Positions 18,188 through 25,799 of a DNA stretch of 60,489 bases are shown here, piece after piece. Made by a program: the position numbers and the translations under genes. The DNA lies in contig VGFR01000002.1 of NCBI GenBank assembly GCA_016868835.1, positions 1-60,489 on the forward strand. Reading direction: 5' to 3'. The notes beneath the pieces are model-generated. The model did no database searches and had not been told where the DNA came from. It was given only the letters and a program-made list of their open reading frames with translations. Positions within the stretch are counted from its first letter, which is position 1. The number at the start of each line of letters is the position of its first letter. Source of the DNA: Bacteroidota bacterium (GTDB taxonomy: Bacteria; Bacteroidota; Bacteroidia; Flavobacteriales_D; Sanyastnellaceae).

Positions 18188-19527
18188 TAATTAAATTTTC
18201 GGAATACAGGTTTAATTTCTTCACCCACCAAATAGTTTTGGTAACCAGACTCGAGTGCACGTTCGAAAACGTGGCAACTCTCATCAAATGCGGCTAACAT
18301 AAAATCTATATCCGCCGTGGTATGTGAAAAAGAAGGCGACAAAATACCCTGGTATAGCACTCCACGTTCAATCATTTCTTGCATGAATAAGGTTCTGTAA
18401 AAGAAGTCAGGTTCCTTTTGTGCATTTTTAACAACCAAACCAACACACCAATTGAATCCAGTGATTTCAAAATATTCAGTTAAATTTCGTCTCGTCAGAA
18501 TTTCATGTACACCACGAATAAAATAATCACCAATGGCATGATTGTGTTGAATGACATTGTTCTTTTCATAAACGTCAATTGTGGCCATTGCAGCTGCAAT
18601 TCCATGCGTTTCGCCTCCGTGGGTTGTGCTTACCAAAAACACCTTTGGCTCTCCCCTCCTACGAATACCGCCATATTCCATTATTTCTTTTTTGCCTGTT
18701 AATGCACAAAATGAAAACCCGTTAGCAATTCCTTTCCCCCAGGTACAAAAATCAGGTTCTGCGTTGAATTTTTTTATTGACCCTGGGAAGTCCGATTTGA
18801 ATCCGGTTATCATTTCATCCATAATCCAAAGTGCACCGTGCTTGTGGGCGAGTGCAATGGCTTTTTGATAAAAATCAGGTTCCAGTACAATCCATTTTTC
18901 CGGTTCTGAAATAACACAGGCAATTTGATTCGGATATTCATTGAACATACGTTCCAAATCTTCTAAAGAATCCTGTTTATAGGTAACCGTAAACTGTTTT
19001 ATTTCATTTGGAATTCCGAAGTCACAACTTGTAGATCCTATAAACCAATCATCATAGCTGTAGAAAGGATGTTCTGCGGGTCTTGCTACAACGTGTCTTC
19101 CCGTGTACGCTCTTGATAATTTAACAGCCGCAGTAGTGACCACCGATCCATTTTTTGCAAATTTGATCATGTCATGTTGTGGTACCAAAGAGAGAAATTT
19201 CTCAGCCATCTCCATTTCTATGACACTGGGTCGGGTGAAATTCACACCTTTTTCTAATTGCGTTCTTACGGCTTCTAGAACCGGTTCATAGGCATGTCCA
19301 AGTGAAACACTATACAAGCCCATGAGGGTATCTAGATATTTATTTCCATCCAGGTCCCAACAATAAACACCTTTGGCATGTGTGATTGCTGCTGGTGATT
19401 TTGTTGGAAACTGGTCGTCTCCTTTCGAATAGGTATGTGCTCCTCCGGGTATGAGATTGTGAATTTTACTTCTGTATTCATCACTCTTCTTGAAGTTTGT
19501 GATTTTCGGTAAAGTAATGTTTTTCAT
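18187..19527 (-). CDS. Class III PLP aminotransferase (glutamate-1-semialdehyde aminomutase-like)
   Basis: 446 residues. Fold-type I, class III PLP enzyme: PGGAHTYSKGDDQFP near the N-terminus, LDTLMGLYSVSLGHAYEPV, PLP-contacting IMDEMITGF, and the Schiff-base lysine in FCTWGKGIANGF. It resembles HemL, but its place in a polysaccharide operon between an SpsF-like cytidylyltransferase and an SDR argues for amino-group transfer to a keto-sugar rather than tetrapyrrole synthesis. It overlaps the upstream gene by 4 bases (ATGA). Confidence 0.85.
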   Translation of the reverse strand: MKNITLPKITNFKKSDEYRSKIHNLIPGGAHTYSKGDDQFPTKSPAAITHAKGVYCWDLDGNKYLDTLMGLYSVSLGHAYEPVLEAVRTQLEKGVNFTRPSVIEMEMAEKFLSLVPQHDMIKFAKNGSVVTTAAVKLSRAYTGRHVVARPAEHPFYSYDDWFIGSTSCDFGIPNEIKQFTVTYKQDSLEDLERMFNEYPNQIACVISEPEKWIVLEPDFYQKAIALAHKHGALWIMDEMITGFKSDFPGSIKKFNAEPDFCTWGKGIANGFSFCALTGKKEIMEYGGIRRRGEPKVFLVSTTHGGETHGIAAAMATIDVYEKNNVIQHNHAIGDYFIRGVHEILTRRNLTEYFEITGFNWCVGLVVKNAQKEPDFFYRTLFMQEMIERGVLYQGILSPSFSHTTADIDFMLAAFDESCHVFERALESGYQNYLVGEEIKPVFRKFN

Positions 19528-20285
19528 TTTACAATTTTATCTTCTCGCAGGGACTTGGCATAGCCTGCATTAATTATACTTTCTTTATTTATGTCTAAAA
19601 TACTTGGTTCAGACTTTAACAAATCTACTACATGCTGAATTTGAAAAGAATTCGGATCCAATTTGGAAAATAACACCTCCACAAATTGAAAATCAGCCAG
19701 GGTATCTACAGACAACTTAAAATTGCATGAGTCATTCATTTTCCGAAATCCCAGCGTGAATTTTTTGGAGTTTTTCAAATATGGGATAACATGCTCCCGC
19801 TCACTCATCAATTTCGCTTCTAGAAAAGCCGTTTTCAATGCATGAAACTTAACTACTTCAACATCAAATCCGTCTTCTAAGAAAAATGGATCTTCGTTAC
19901 TATTAGAGAAAAGGTCAGTTCCGTAGAATTGAAACTGTTTGTATGCCCAATCTACAGTTGATCCGTGATGTGTTGCACAATCACTTGTCATTCGAATTAT
20001 AACATCATGTTCAGCAGCACCGTGTTCAACGGACGCATGATAAAATCGAGACAAAACATCCCAATCAGAACCACGAGAAAAGAGTATCTTATTTCGAGTA
20101 CAAAAATCTTCAATTGCATCATCTTCGGCATTCGTAGAGGTCACAACTACCAATTTATCAATACACTGAGCAGAGCGTAGTCGTTCTATAATCCACAATA
20201 GCATTGGCTTGCCGTGTAACTCTTTCAGAACCTTCCCTGGAAGTCGGGTTGACCCCATTCGAGCTTGTAATAGAGCAACATTCAT
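19524..20285 (-). CDS. SpsF-like cytidylyltransferase
   Basis: 253 residues. The N-terminal nucleotide-binding signature is ALLQARMGSTRLPGKVLKEL, typical of the CMP-sugar synthetase relatives called SpsF (spore-coat polysaccharide) and related to KdsB/NeuA. It probably activates an acidic or unusual sugar with CTP. The acidic metal-binding region reads VIIRMTSDCATHHGS; the Asp is present, while the xxGDxP motif of KdsB is replaced. The start overlaps the GNAT stop by 4 bases. Confidence 0.8.
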   Translation of the reverse strand: MNVALLQARMGSTRLPGKVLKELHGKPMLLWIIERLRSAQCIDKLVVVTSTNAEDDAIEDFCTRNKILFSRGSDWDVLSRFYHASVEHGAAEHDVIIRMTSDCATHHGSTVDWAYKQFQFYGTDLFSNSNEDPFFLEDGFDVEVVKFHALKTAFLEAKLMSEREHVIPYLKNSKKFTLGFRKMNDSCNFKLSVDTLADFQFVEVLFSKLDPNSFQIQHVVDLLKSEPSILDINKESIINAGYAKSLREDKIVK

Positions 20286-20821
20286 AGCATTTGATTTGGA
20301 TTAAACAATGCGTAATAGTATTTATTCCACAGTTTACCTTCTTTAAATACATGCTTTACGAAAGTTCCTTCAAGCACAAAATCAAGTGATTTATACAGGT
20401 GCTGAGCTGCAGGGTTATTTTCGAAGACGGCTAAAGAAATTTTTCGCAGATTCAGTTCATTGAAAACATATTGAATAATTAATTTCATTGCGGCTTTACC
20501 ATAACCTCTTCCCCTTGCCGATTCTTCTCCGATTATTATTCCCAATTCACAAGTACCCGCGATCCAATCAATGCGATCTATTTTCAAATTACCTACGTGT
20601 CTACCTTCAACATCGCACATGGCCAGAAAAATGGTATTGGCATCATTCAAAGTTCCCGCGACGTAGGCTTTAAGTTGTTCAATTGTGGTAGGAAAATACC
20701 CCGTTGCCATGCCTCTTGTAACTTCAGGATCATTGATCCATTTCAGATATAGGTCGTTGGCATCTTCCATTTGAAGCGGTCGCAGATGAATCAAGTCTCC
20801 TTTGAGAAAAATGGCTTTCAT
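20282..20821 (-). CDS. GNAT-family N-acetyltransferase (RimJ/RimL type)
   Basis: 179 residues. Opens with LIHLRPLQMEDANDLYLKWINDP and carries the acetyl-CoA loop GEESARGRGYGKAAMKLI, followed by LNLRKISLAVFENNPAAQHLYKSLDF. Located among sugar genes, it probably N-acetylates the amino group added by the class III aminotransferase, as PseH does in pseudaminate synthesis. That substrate is inference. Both neighbours overlap it by 4 bases. Confidence 0.85.
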   Translation of the reverse strand: MKAIFLKGDLIHLRPLQMEDANDLYLKWINDPEVTRGMATGYFPTTIEQLKAYVAGTLNDANTIFLAMCDVEGRHVGNLKIDRIDWIAGTCELGIIIGEESARGRGYGKAAMKLIIQYVFNELNLRKISLAVFENNPAAQHLYKSLDFVLEGTFVKHVFKEGKLWNKYYYALFNPNQML

Positions 20822-21462
20822 TCTCCGTGTTTGTTTTTAAGATGCAAAGCAAATTCTTGCATGCGTTCTGTATCCTTAGTTAAATTTGAATCGTGCATGC
20901 GGTATCTATATAAAGGAAGTGGAACATTGAATATGGCGTATCCACCCTTTTCCCATCGAATTCGAAGATCCTCCTCCTCTCTTGCACTGAATGATTCATC
21001 ATACAGTCCAATGTGGAATAAATAATCCTTTCGAAACATAATTCCACAAGCTATCGGGTTTGTTTCAGCTGACACATGTTCCATGTGTTTTCCCCTTTCA
21101 TCTACATGATAATAATCGACTGAAACTGCATCAATTCGAATATTCTCAGTTAAAAAAAGTCGCTGCGTACGTAACGTTTCAGAATGTATATAATCATCGG
21201 CATCTAGAAACATCACAAATTGTCCACGCGCCTTTTTAATTCCAAAATTGCGCGCTGCTGCTAAGCCAACATTTGAATCTAAATTAAATATTCTGCAAGA
21301 ATCCTCATAGTGCAGTAAAATCTCTGACGTAGCGTCTACTGAAGCATCATTTACAACAATGATTTCAAACTCAGATTTTGAGAGCGATTGCTCCAATGCG
21401 CTTCGAATGGCCCGTTCTACGAATTGGGCGTAATTATAGGTTGTAATTATAAGCGATACCAT
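20818..21462 (-). CDS. Family 2 glycosyltransferase
   Basis: 214 residues. GT-A fold with VSLIITTYNYAQFVERAI, the UDP-binding FEIIVVNDASVDATSEIL, and the metal-binding FVMFLDADDYI; the later ARNFG and EEEDLRIRWEKGGY segments are also typical. It transfers one sugar from a nucleotide donor to the growing repeat unit at the cytoplasmic side of the membrane. It is the only glycosyltransferase in the operon, so the rest of the repeat-unit machinery, and Wzx/Wzy, must be elsewhere. It lies 2 bases after the Wzc-like gene. Confidence 0.9.
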   Translation of the reverse strand: MVSLIITTYNYAQFVERAIRSALEQSLSKSEFEIIVVNDASVDATSEILLHYEDSCRIFNLDSNVGLAAARNFGIKKARGQFVMFLDADDYIHSETLRTQRLFLTENIRIDAVSVDYYHVDERGKHMEHVSAETNPIACGIMFRKDYLFHIGLYDESFSAREEEDLRIRWEKGGYAIFNVPLPLYRYRMHDSNLTKDTERMQEFALHLKNKHGE

Positions 21463-21464
21463 GG

Positions 21465-23873
21465 TTAATCATCGGATTTCTTTTTACGTTTCTTTGATTC
21501 CTCACCATAACTATAACCATAACTATAACCATATCCGTAACCGTACCCATATCCATAACCATATCCATATCGATACGCATATTTACCATAGTAATATCTC
21601 CACCGCTTTTGCTTGATATTATTTAGGAGTAGGCTTGTATTATTCAAATTATTTTGAGACAAAACATCCTCCAGATACTGAACACCTTGTTTGGTTGCCT
21701 TTTGCGTATTCATAACAAGAATTCCTCTATCAACCTTGGAAAGAAGAACAAGAGAGTCGGTAATCAGCAATATTGGCGGTGTATCCACAATTACAAAATC
21801 ATAATGCTTCAAGGCGTCTTGAAATAATTCAGACACCATGGAATTTAAAATTAATTCTGATGCATTAGGAGGAACAGGACCAGCGAAAATGACATCTAAA
21901 TTTTCAACTTGTGTTTGATACACCAAATCTTGGTAGTTCGATTTACCAATTAAATACGTAGTTACACCAACTGTATTGTGATGCTTGAACATCTTGTGCA
22001 CTTTCGGTTTGTGCAAGTCAAAATCGAGTAGAAGTACTTTTTTTGAAGCCTTGGCAATGGTTGCGGCTAGATTGGATGAAACAAATGTCTTTCCTTCCCC
22101 GGGATGAAGAGAAGAAACGAGTATAATTTTTGATTCATCATCGGGAAGTAAATATTGTAGGTTGGTTCGCAAGGTTCGAAACGCCTCGCTGACATTACTT
22201 CTCGGGTTTGCAGCTATAGCAATTGGATCTCTTTCAATTTCTTCATAATTCGGAATCCCGCTTATAACAGGTAATTTGGTCAACGATTTTAATTCTCTCA
22301 GGTGTTCTATATGTTCAAAGAACAGCATTCGAATTAACCCAATCAAAAGTGCAATAAAAATTCCAGCGCCTATCCATAGATAAATGATTGACTGTCTATC
22401 GGGACCAACAGCTCCCATGGCTCGAGCGGCTTCAATGATAGAAGTTTGAGGAATAATTGCAGCTCTAGCAATAATTGTATTCGCCTTTTTTTCCAACAAA
22501 AAAGTATAAAGTTCTTCATTCACCTTGAGCTTCCTTTCAATGCTCAACAGATCTCTTTCACTTTTTGGGATTCCGGCAAGCTTTCCCTCCAAATCTTTAA
22601 TTTGATTTCGAAGATCTTCTATCTGACTATCAATTGCAACGCGTGTATCTCTTGTATATCTGAAAATACTATTTCGAATTGTATTCAGGGTTGAGTCTAC
22701 ACGTTGAACACGTAAATCTCCGTATTTCACGTCAACTAATAGCGTGGCCCTCTTCTGCTTTAATGCAAATAAATCTTTCACCAATTCGGTCAAGGTAAGA
22801 TCTTCTTCTCGCAGATAGTTCATTGGTGGAATGACAGCCTTGTCGGGCTCGTTTTTCAAAAAGTTCTCCAGATTAAGAATTGATTCCCTTCTCAATTCAA
22901 GATCTCGAAGATCAATATCAGATTGAGTGAGCGCTTCGAACGCCGCATCCTGTTCCTTGTTTAAATCCAAAATATCTCTTGCATCCTTAAAGGATTCCAT
23001 AGCCATCTCCAGAGAGTCTATGATGGTTACTATTTCATCTATTTGCTTGTCTATGTATTTCTGCGTGTTTTCATTAACTGCAATTTCATTGTAGAGGGTG
23101 TAGTCAATGTAAACCTTCGCTAAGGTGTCCAAAAACATTTTAGCTCTTGAAGGAAGTTCATCGTTACAAGTCAAATTCAAGATACTTGTATACTCAACAT
23201 TTTCAGTGGTAAGAGCACCCTTGTACTTTTCAACAAGTTGTTTCAACGGTTTAACTTTGAACTGAAAATTTTGTTCAAGCACAGTGCCTAGTCTTGATTC
23301 ATCAACGTGTTCAGCTAAATCAATTTGCAGTTCGTAAGCGGGTTCTGATATCAGTTTTCCAAACTCGTAGGTTGCGACGTTTAATTTACCGTTTGCTTCG
23401 AAACTAAATTCATAACGTGACATATCCAAAACCTTGACATTGAATGGCACGTTATACATTTTGGGATCTAATTTCTGCCAATCACATTTCACATGAATGG
23501 CATCAAACTCATCTACTTGCAATGTTTTAACTCTACCAACTAAAAAATACGTGATAGAAAAATCTAGTTTTTCCAGTGATTTCTCTACTAAATCGTAACT
23601 CGCTATAATTCGTTTTTGGTTAGTCACATCTTGCATGAGTGATATGTAACCCAACTCGCTGTATACCTTTTTCTGATAATCATAGGTTTCAGAAGACTTC
23701 AAGAGTATTTCAGCCTTTGCCGCATAGATACTTGGCAGCCTGTGAGCGTAAAAGTAAGATGAGATAAATGCAATTAAAGCGCTAACAACAATAAGAAACC
23801 AGTTCTTACTTAAGAACCGCAAAATGGGTTTTAGATCATCTGCATCTAAGAAACTGGATTTAACTTCTGACAT
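21465..23873 (-). CDS. Wzc-like polysaccharide co-polymerase with BY-kinase domain
   Basis: 802 residues. Wzz-type N-terminal region with a membrane helix (about 24-45), a long coiled periplasmic part (about 60-480, including IDKQIDEIVTIIDSLEMAM), a second helix near 500, then a bacterial tyrosine kinase: Walker A LHPGEGKTFVSSN near 590, A' VLLLDFDLHKPKVH, and B FVIVDTPPILL. The C-terminus (about 755-802) is a Tyr cluster of roughly 16 tyrosines, mostly alternating YGYG with two YS units, ending EESKKRKKKSDD. Such tails are autophosphorylated in trans to control chain length and export. First gene of the polysaccharide operon. Confidence 0.93.
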   Translation of the reverse strand: MSEVKSSFLDADDLKPILRFLSKNWFLIVVSALIAFISSYFYAHRLPSIYAAKAEILLKSSETYDYQKKVYSELGYISLMQDVTNQKRIIASYDLVEKSLEKLDFSITYFLVGRVKTLQVDEFDAIHVKCDWQKLDPKMYNVPFNVKVLDMSRYEFSFEANGKLNVATYEFGKLISEPAYELQIDLAEHVDESRLGTVLEQNFQFKVKPLKQLVEKYKGALTTENVEYTSILNLTCNDELPSRAKMFLDTLAKVYIDYTLYNEIAVNENTQKYIDKQIDEIVTIIDSLEMAMESFKDARDILDLNKEQDAAFEALTQSDIDLRDLELRRESILNLENFLKNEPDKAVIPPMNYLREEDLTLTELVKDLFALKQKRATLLVDVKYGDLRVQRVDSTLNTIRNSIFRYTRDTRVAIDSQIEDLRNQIKDLEGKLAGIPKSERDLLSIERKLKVNEELYTFLLEKKANTIIARAAIIPQTSIIEAARAMGAVGPDRQSIIYLWIGAGIFIALLIGLIRMLFFEHIEHLRELKSLTKLPVISGIPNYEEIERDPIAIAANPRSNVSEAFRTLRTNLQYLLPDDESKIILVSSLHPGEGKTFVSSNLAATIAKASKKVLLLDFDLHKPKVHKMFKHHNTVGVTTYLIGKSNYQDLVYQTQVENLDVIFAGPVPPNASELILNSMVSELFQDALKHYDFVIVDTPPILLITDSLVLLSKVDRGILVMNTQKATKQGVQYLEDVLSQNNLNNTSLLLNNIKQKRWRYYYGKYAYRYGYGYGYGYGYGYGYSYGYSYGEESKKRKKKSDD
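21505..21571 (-). repeat. Hexamer tandem repeat coding the Tyr-Gly tail
   Basis: About eleven 6-base units of the type CCATAN/CCGTAN (plus strand) code alternating Tyr-Gly/Tyr-Ser at the end of the Wzc-like kinase. Units differ at third positions, and the unit is a multiple of three, so slippage would change tail length without a frameshift. Confidence 0.8.
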
Positions 23874-23890
23874 TCTCTTCTGTTAACCAA

Positions 23891-23898
23891 CAAATATA
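23891..23898 (-). promoter_or_regulatory. Putative -7 element of the polysaccharide operon
   Basis: Minus-strand TATATTTG (TAnnTTTG), 17 bases upstream of the Wzc-like ATG at 23873. It lies 60 bases from the divergent -7 motif at 23958. Confidence 0.5.
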
Positions 23899-23957
23899 CT
23901 ATTTGAGACACGAATGAAAAAATTAAATTCATAAGGTGCAAGTAAAAAGTATATGGT

Positions 23958-23965
23958 TATATTTG
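23958..23965 (+). promoter_or_regulatory. Putative -7 element, leaderless start of exosortase operon
   Basis: TATATTTG ends 4 bases before the ATG at 23970, so the operon's mRNA is probably leaderless. Confidence 0.5.
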
Positions 23966-23969
23966 CGCC

Positions 23970-24200
23970 ATGGCAAACAGAAGTTTGAAGTTCTTGATGG
24001 TAGTAGCTGCGTTATTTATCGCTGTTACAGCCTCAGCTCAAGTTCCGGATCCCCCGGGGGGTGGAGCCCCTCCTTGTGGCGAGCCTTTTGGAACAGTTTG
24101 TCCTATTGATGGTGGCGTTAGCTTCCTCATAGCTGCTGGTGTGGCTCTCGGTGGAAAAAAAGCCTACGAACTACGGAAAAAATCTTTGAAAAACAAGTGA
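23970..24200 (+). CDS. Small PID-CTERM-like exosortase substrate
   Basis: 76 residues in three parts: a signal peptide (1-24, ending TASAQ); a 20-residue Pro/Gly-rich middle with cysteines at 36 and 44; and a C-terminal sorting-like tail that starts PIDGG at 45-49, continues with a short hydrophobic stretch (VSFLIAAGVALGG) and ends basic (KKAYELRKKSLKNK). A short motif, a membrane helix and a basic end is the layout of PEP-CTERM/PID-CTERM signals cleaved by exosortases. If cut near PIDGG, the released product would be only about 20-25 residues. The stop overlaps the exosortase start by 4 bases (GTGA), so substrate and enzyme are translationally coupled. Assignment to PID-CTERM is from memory of the motif. 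Confidence 0.75.
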   Translation: MANRSLKFLMVVAALFIAVTASAQVPDPPGGGAPPCGEPFGTVCPIDGGVSFLIAAGVALGGKKAYELRKKSLKNK

Positions 24201-24736
24201 TTGTTCCTTTCAAGAATCCCGTTTTCAGATTTATTTTCATAGGTTTTGTGGCATACATTGCTTGGTATTTTTTGTACGAGCTTTACCTCTTACCCAAAAC
24301 TCCGATTGACGGATATCTTGTAGATTTTTTGGTGCGATGTGCAGAATTTCTGCTGCGCTTCATGGGATTTGAATTGAGTGTTTTCGATGATGGTCTTTTT
24401 CGAAATCACATTGCTATTGTTGGTACACCTGGAGTAACTGTTGGAGCGCCCTGTGATGGCATGATTCTCATGGCACTTTTCGCCATTTTCATTTTTGCAT
24501 ACCCCGGAGAAAATAAGCGTCGATTATGGTTTATTCCGTTTGGTCTAATAACCATACAATTGCTGAATGTTATACGAATAGCATCTTTGGCTTTAATTGT
24601 ATACTGGAATGAAGATTACCTATCCTTCAACCATGATTACACCTTTACCGTTATAGTGTACAGCTATGTCTTTTTGCTATGGTATTGGTGGTCTAAACAT
24701 TCAAACAAAACGCTTTCCCACCAGAACGAACACTGA
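24197..24736 (+). CDS. xrtF: XrtF-like exosortase
   Basis: 179 residues with a GTG start and about five membrane segments. Exosortases are membrane cysteine transpeptidase-like enzymes that process C-terminal sorting signals. The three expected active-site residues sit in conserved-looking settings: Cys86 in VGAPCDGM, Arg127 in LLNVIRIAS, His146 in SFNHDYTF. The length matches the short Bacteroidota XrtF group rather than the 280-500-residue EpsH type. It overlaps the sorting-peptide gene by 4 bases and the next gene by 1 base (TGATG). Confidence 0.85.
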   Translation: MIVPFKNPVFRFIFIGFVAYIAWYFLYELYLLPKTPIDGYLVDFLVRCAEFLLRFMGFELSVFDDGLFRNHIAIVGTPGVTVGAPCDGMILMALFAIFIFAYPGENKRRLWFIPFGLITIQLLNVIRIASLALIVYWNEDYLSFNHDYTFTVIVYSYVFLLWYWWSKHSNKTLSHQNEH

Positions 24737-25272
24737 TGATTAATTGGCGCAGGATTATACCGTTAATCATTGTCATTCTCTTCATTGGCTTTATCCAAGA
24801 AAGAGTGAAAGTTAGTGTGAACTTTATACTGGACAAATCTACAAATGTCCCAGAATTCTTTAATCTAACTCCTGAACAACGTATAGAGGTTTTATCCCCT
24901 TTGAAGAAGCAAGGAAGTTTCGATTATTATTACAGTCACGGAAATATTCAGACACTTTATTCCATGAGCCTGGTTCAACTGAAAGCATTGAAATGGTTGA
25001 TTACAGCTTTATCTGTCATAATTCACTTAGGAATAAATATTTTGATTTTACGTTTTTTTAATTCTCCAAAATCTCATTTTAAACTTCTCTACTACCTAAG
25101 CGCACTTATTTTCATAATTGCATTGTTCAGTCATTTGTTAGGAACTCTGTTGAATTTAAATAACGCGTTCTATCCAATAACGCGAGGATTAATGGGAATT
25201 TTGCAAACACCTGTATTAGGTATCATTTTTTTAATGGTCACCAATTTCTTTGCGAATGGAAAACATGAATAG
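24736..25272 (+). CDS. Exosortase-associated membrane protein (putative)
   Basis: 178 residues with an N-terminal helix (IIPLIIVILFIGFI), a loop of about 65 residues outside or in the periplasm, and three further helices (about 93-112, 120-140, 155-172). The position right after xrtF, with 1-base overlap, is where the 'exosortase F system-associated protein' is found in other Bacteroidota. I assign it to that role mainly by position and membrane layout. No catalytic motif is visible. It might anchor the substrate or help place the exosortase. Confidence 0.6.
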   Translation: MINWRRIIPLIIVILFIGFIQERVKVSVNFILDKSTNVPEFFNLTPEQRIEVLSPLKKQGSFDYYYSHGNIQTLYSMSLVQLKALKWLITALSVIIHLGINILILRFFNSPKSHFKLLYYLSALIFIIALFSHLLGTLLNLNNAFYPITRGLMGILQTPVLGIIFLMVTNFFANGKHE

Positions 25273-25741
25273 TCGAAATCAAGACGATAGAATCTGGATT
25301 TTTTGTAGTTCAACGGAGCTAAGTCAGGATACGCAAGAGCATCTTTTAAAATCTGTTTCTAATTTTTTAATGACTTGGAATAACCATGGCAACCAATTAT
25401 TCGGAAAATGTTGGATAGAATTGAACCAAATTCTAATTGTATCATTAGATGAGGAAAAAATGTTGGCAAGTGGCTGCAGTATAGACAAGTTAAATCGGAT
25501 GATCCAACAATTTAGTACTGAGCAAAACATTCATTTATTCGATAGACTAATTGTATTTTACAAGGAAAATGAAGCACTGAAAACAACACCATTGTCACAT
25601 TTTTGGGCCCTACGCAAGGCAAATATTGTCACTGACTTTACATACGTTTTAGACACAACCATCACAAATCTTGGTGAATGGAACACCTCTAAATGGAAGG
25701 AATTTCAGAATTCTTGGCACAAAAAAATGTTTGGTCGATAA
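25256..25741 (+). CDS. Small conserved Bacteroidota protein, often mislabelled 'ABC transporter ATPase'
   Basis: 161 residues from ATG 25256; ATG 25265 is equally possible, while the TTG at 25250 is unlikely. The sequence follows a common Bacteroidota family of about 160 residues (DDRIWIFCSS... FLMTWNNHGNQLFG... KMLASGCSIDKLNRMIQQF... NIHLFDRLIVFY). Databases often call these 'ABC transporter ATPase', but no Walker A, Walker B or signature motif is present, so no ATPase function is assigned. No signal peptide, so cytoplasmic. It overlaps the preceding membrane-protein gene by 17 bases and is the last gene of the exosortase operon. Confidence 0.75.
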   Translation: MENMNSRNQDDRIWIFCSSTELSQDTQEHLLKSVSNFLMTWNNHGNQLFGKCWIELNQILIVSLDEEKMLASGCSIDKLNRMIQQFSTEQNIHLFDRLIVFYKENEALKTTPLSHFWALRKANIVTDFTYVLDTTITNLGEWNTSKWKEFQNSWHKKMFGR

Positions 25742-25799
25742 TTAACGTAACCTTTTCTCATTTCAAATCGTAAGTAAATTGTATTTAACCTCTCCTTTT

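Noticed and set aside
18187-19527. Reading the class III aminotransferase as HemL of tetrapyrrole synthesis
   Set aside because: Its place in a tightly coupled polysaccharide operon and the absence of other hem genes argue for a sugar or related amine substrate, although the fold is HemL-like.
21505-21571. CRISPR-like or satellite repeat
   Set aside because: The 6-base periodicity is coding (Tyr-Gly) and continuous with the kinase frame; no spacer structure exists.
25256-25741. Label 'ABC transporter ATPase' for the fourth gene of the exosortase operon
   Set aside because: No Walker A, Walker B or ABC signature is present; the name appears to be a database misnomer for this small family.
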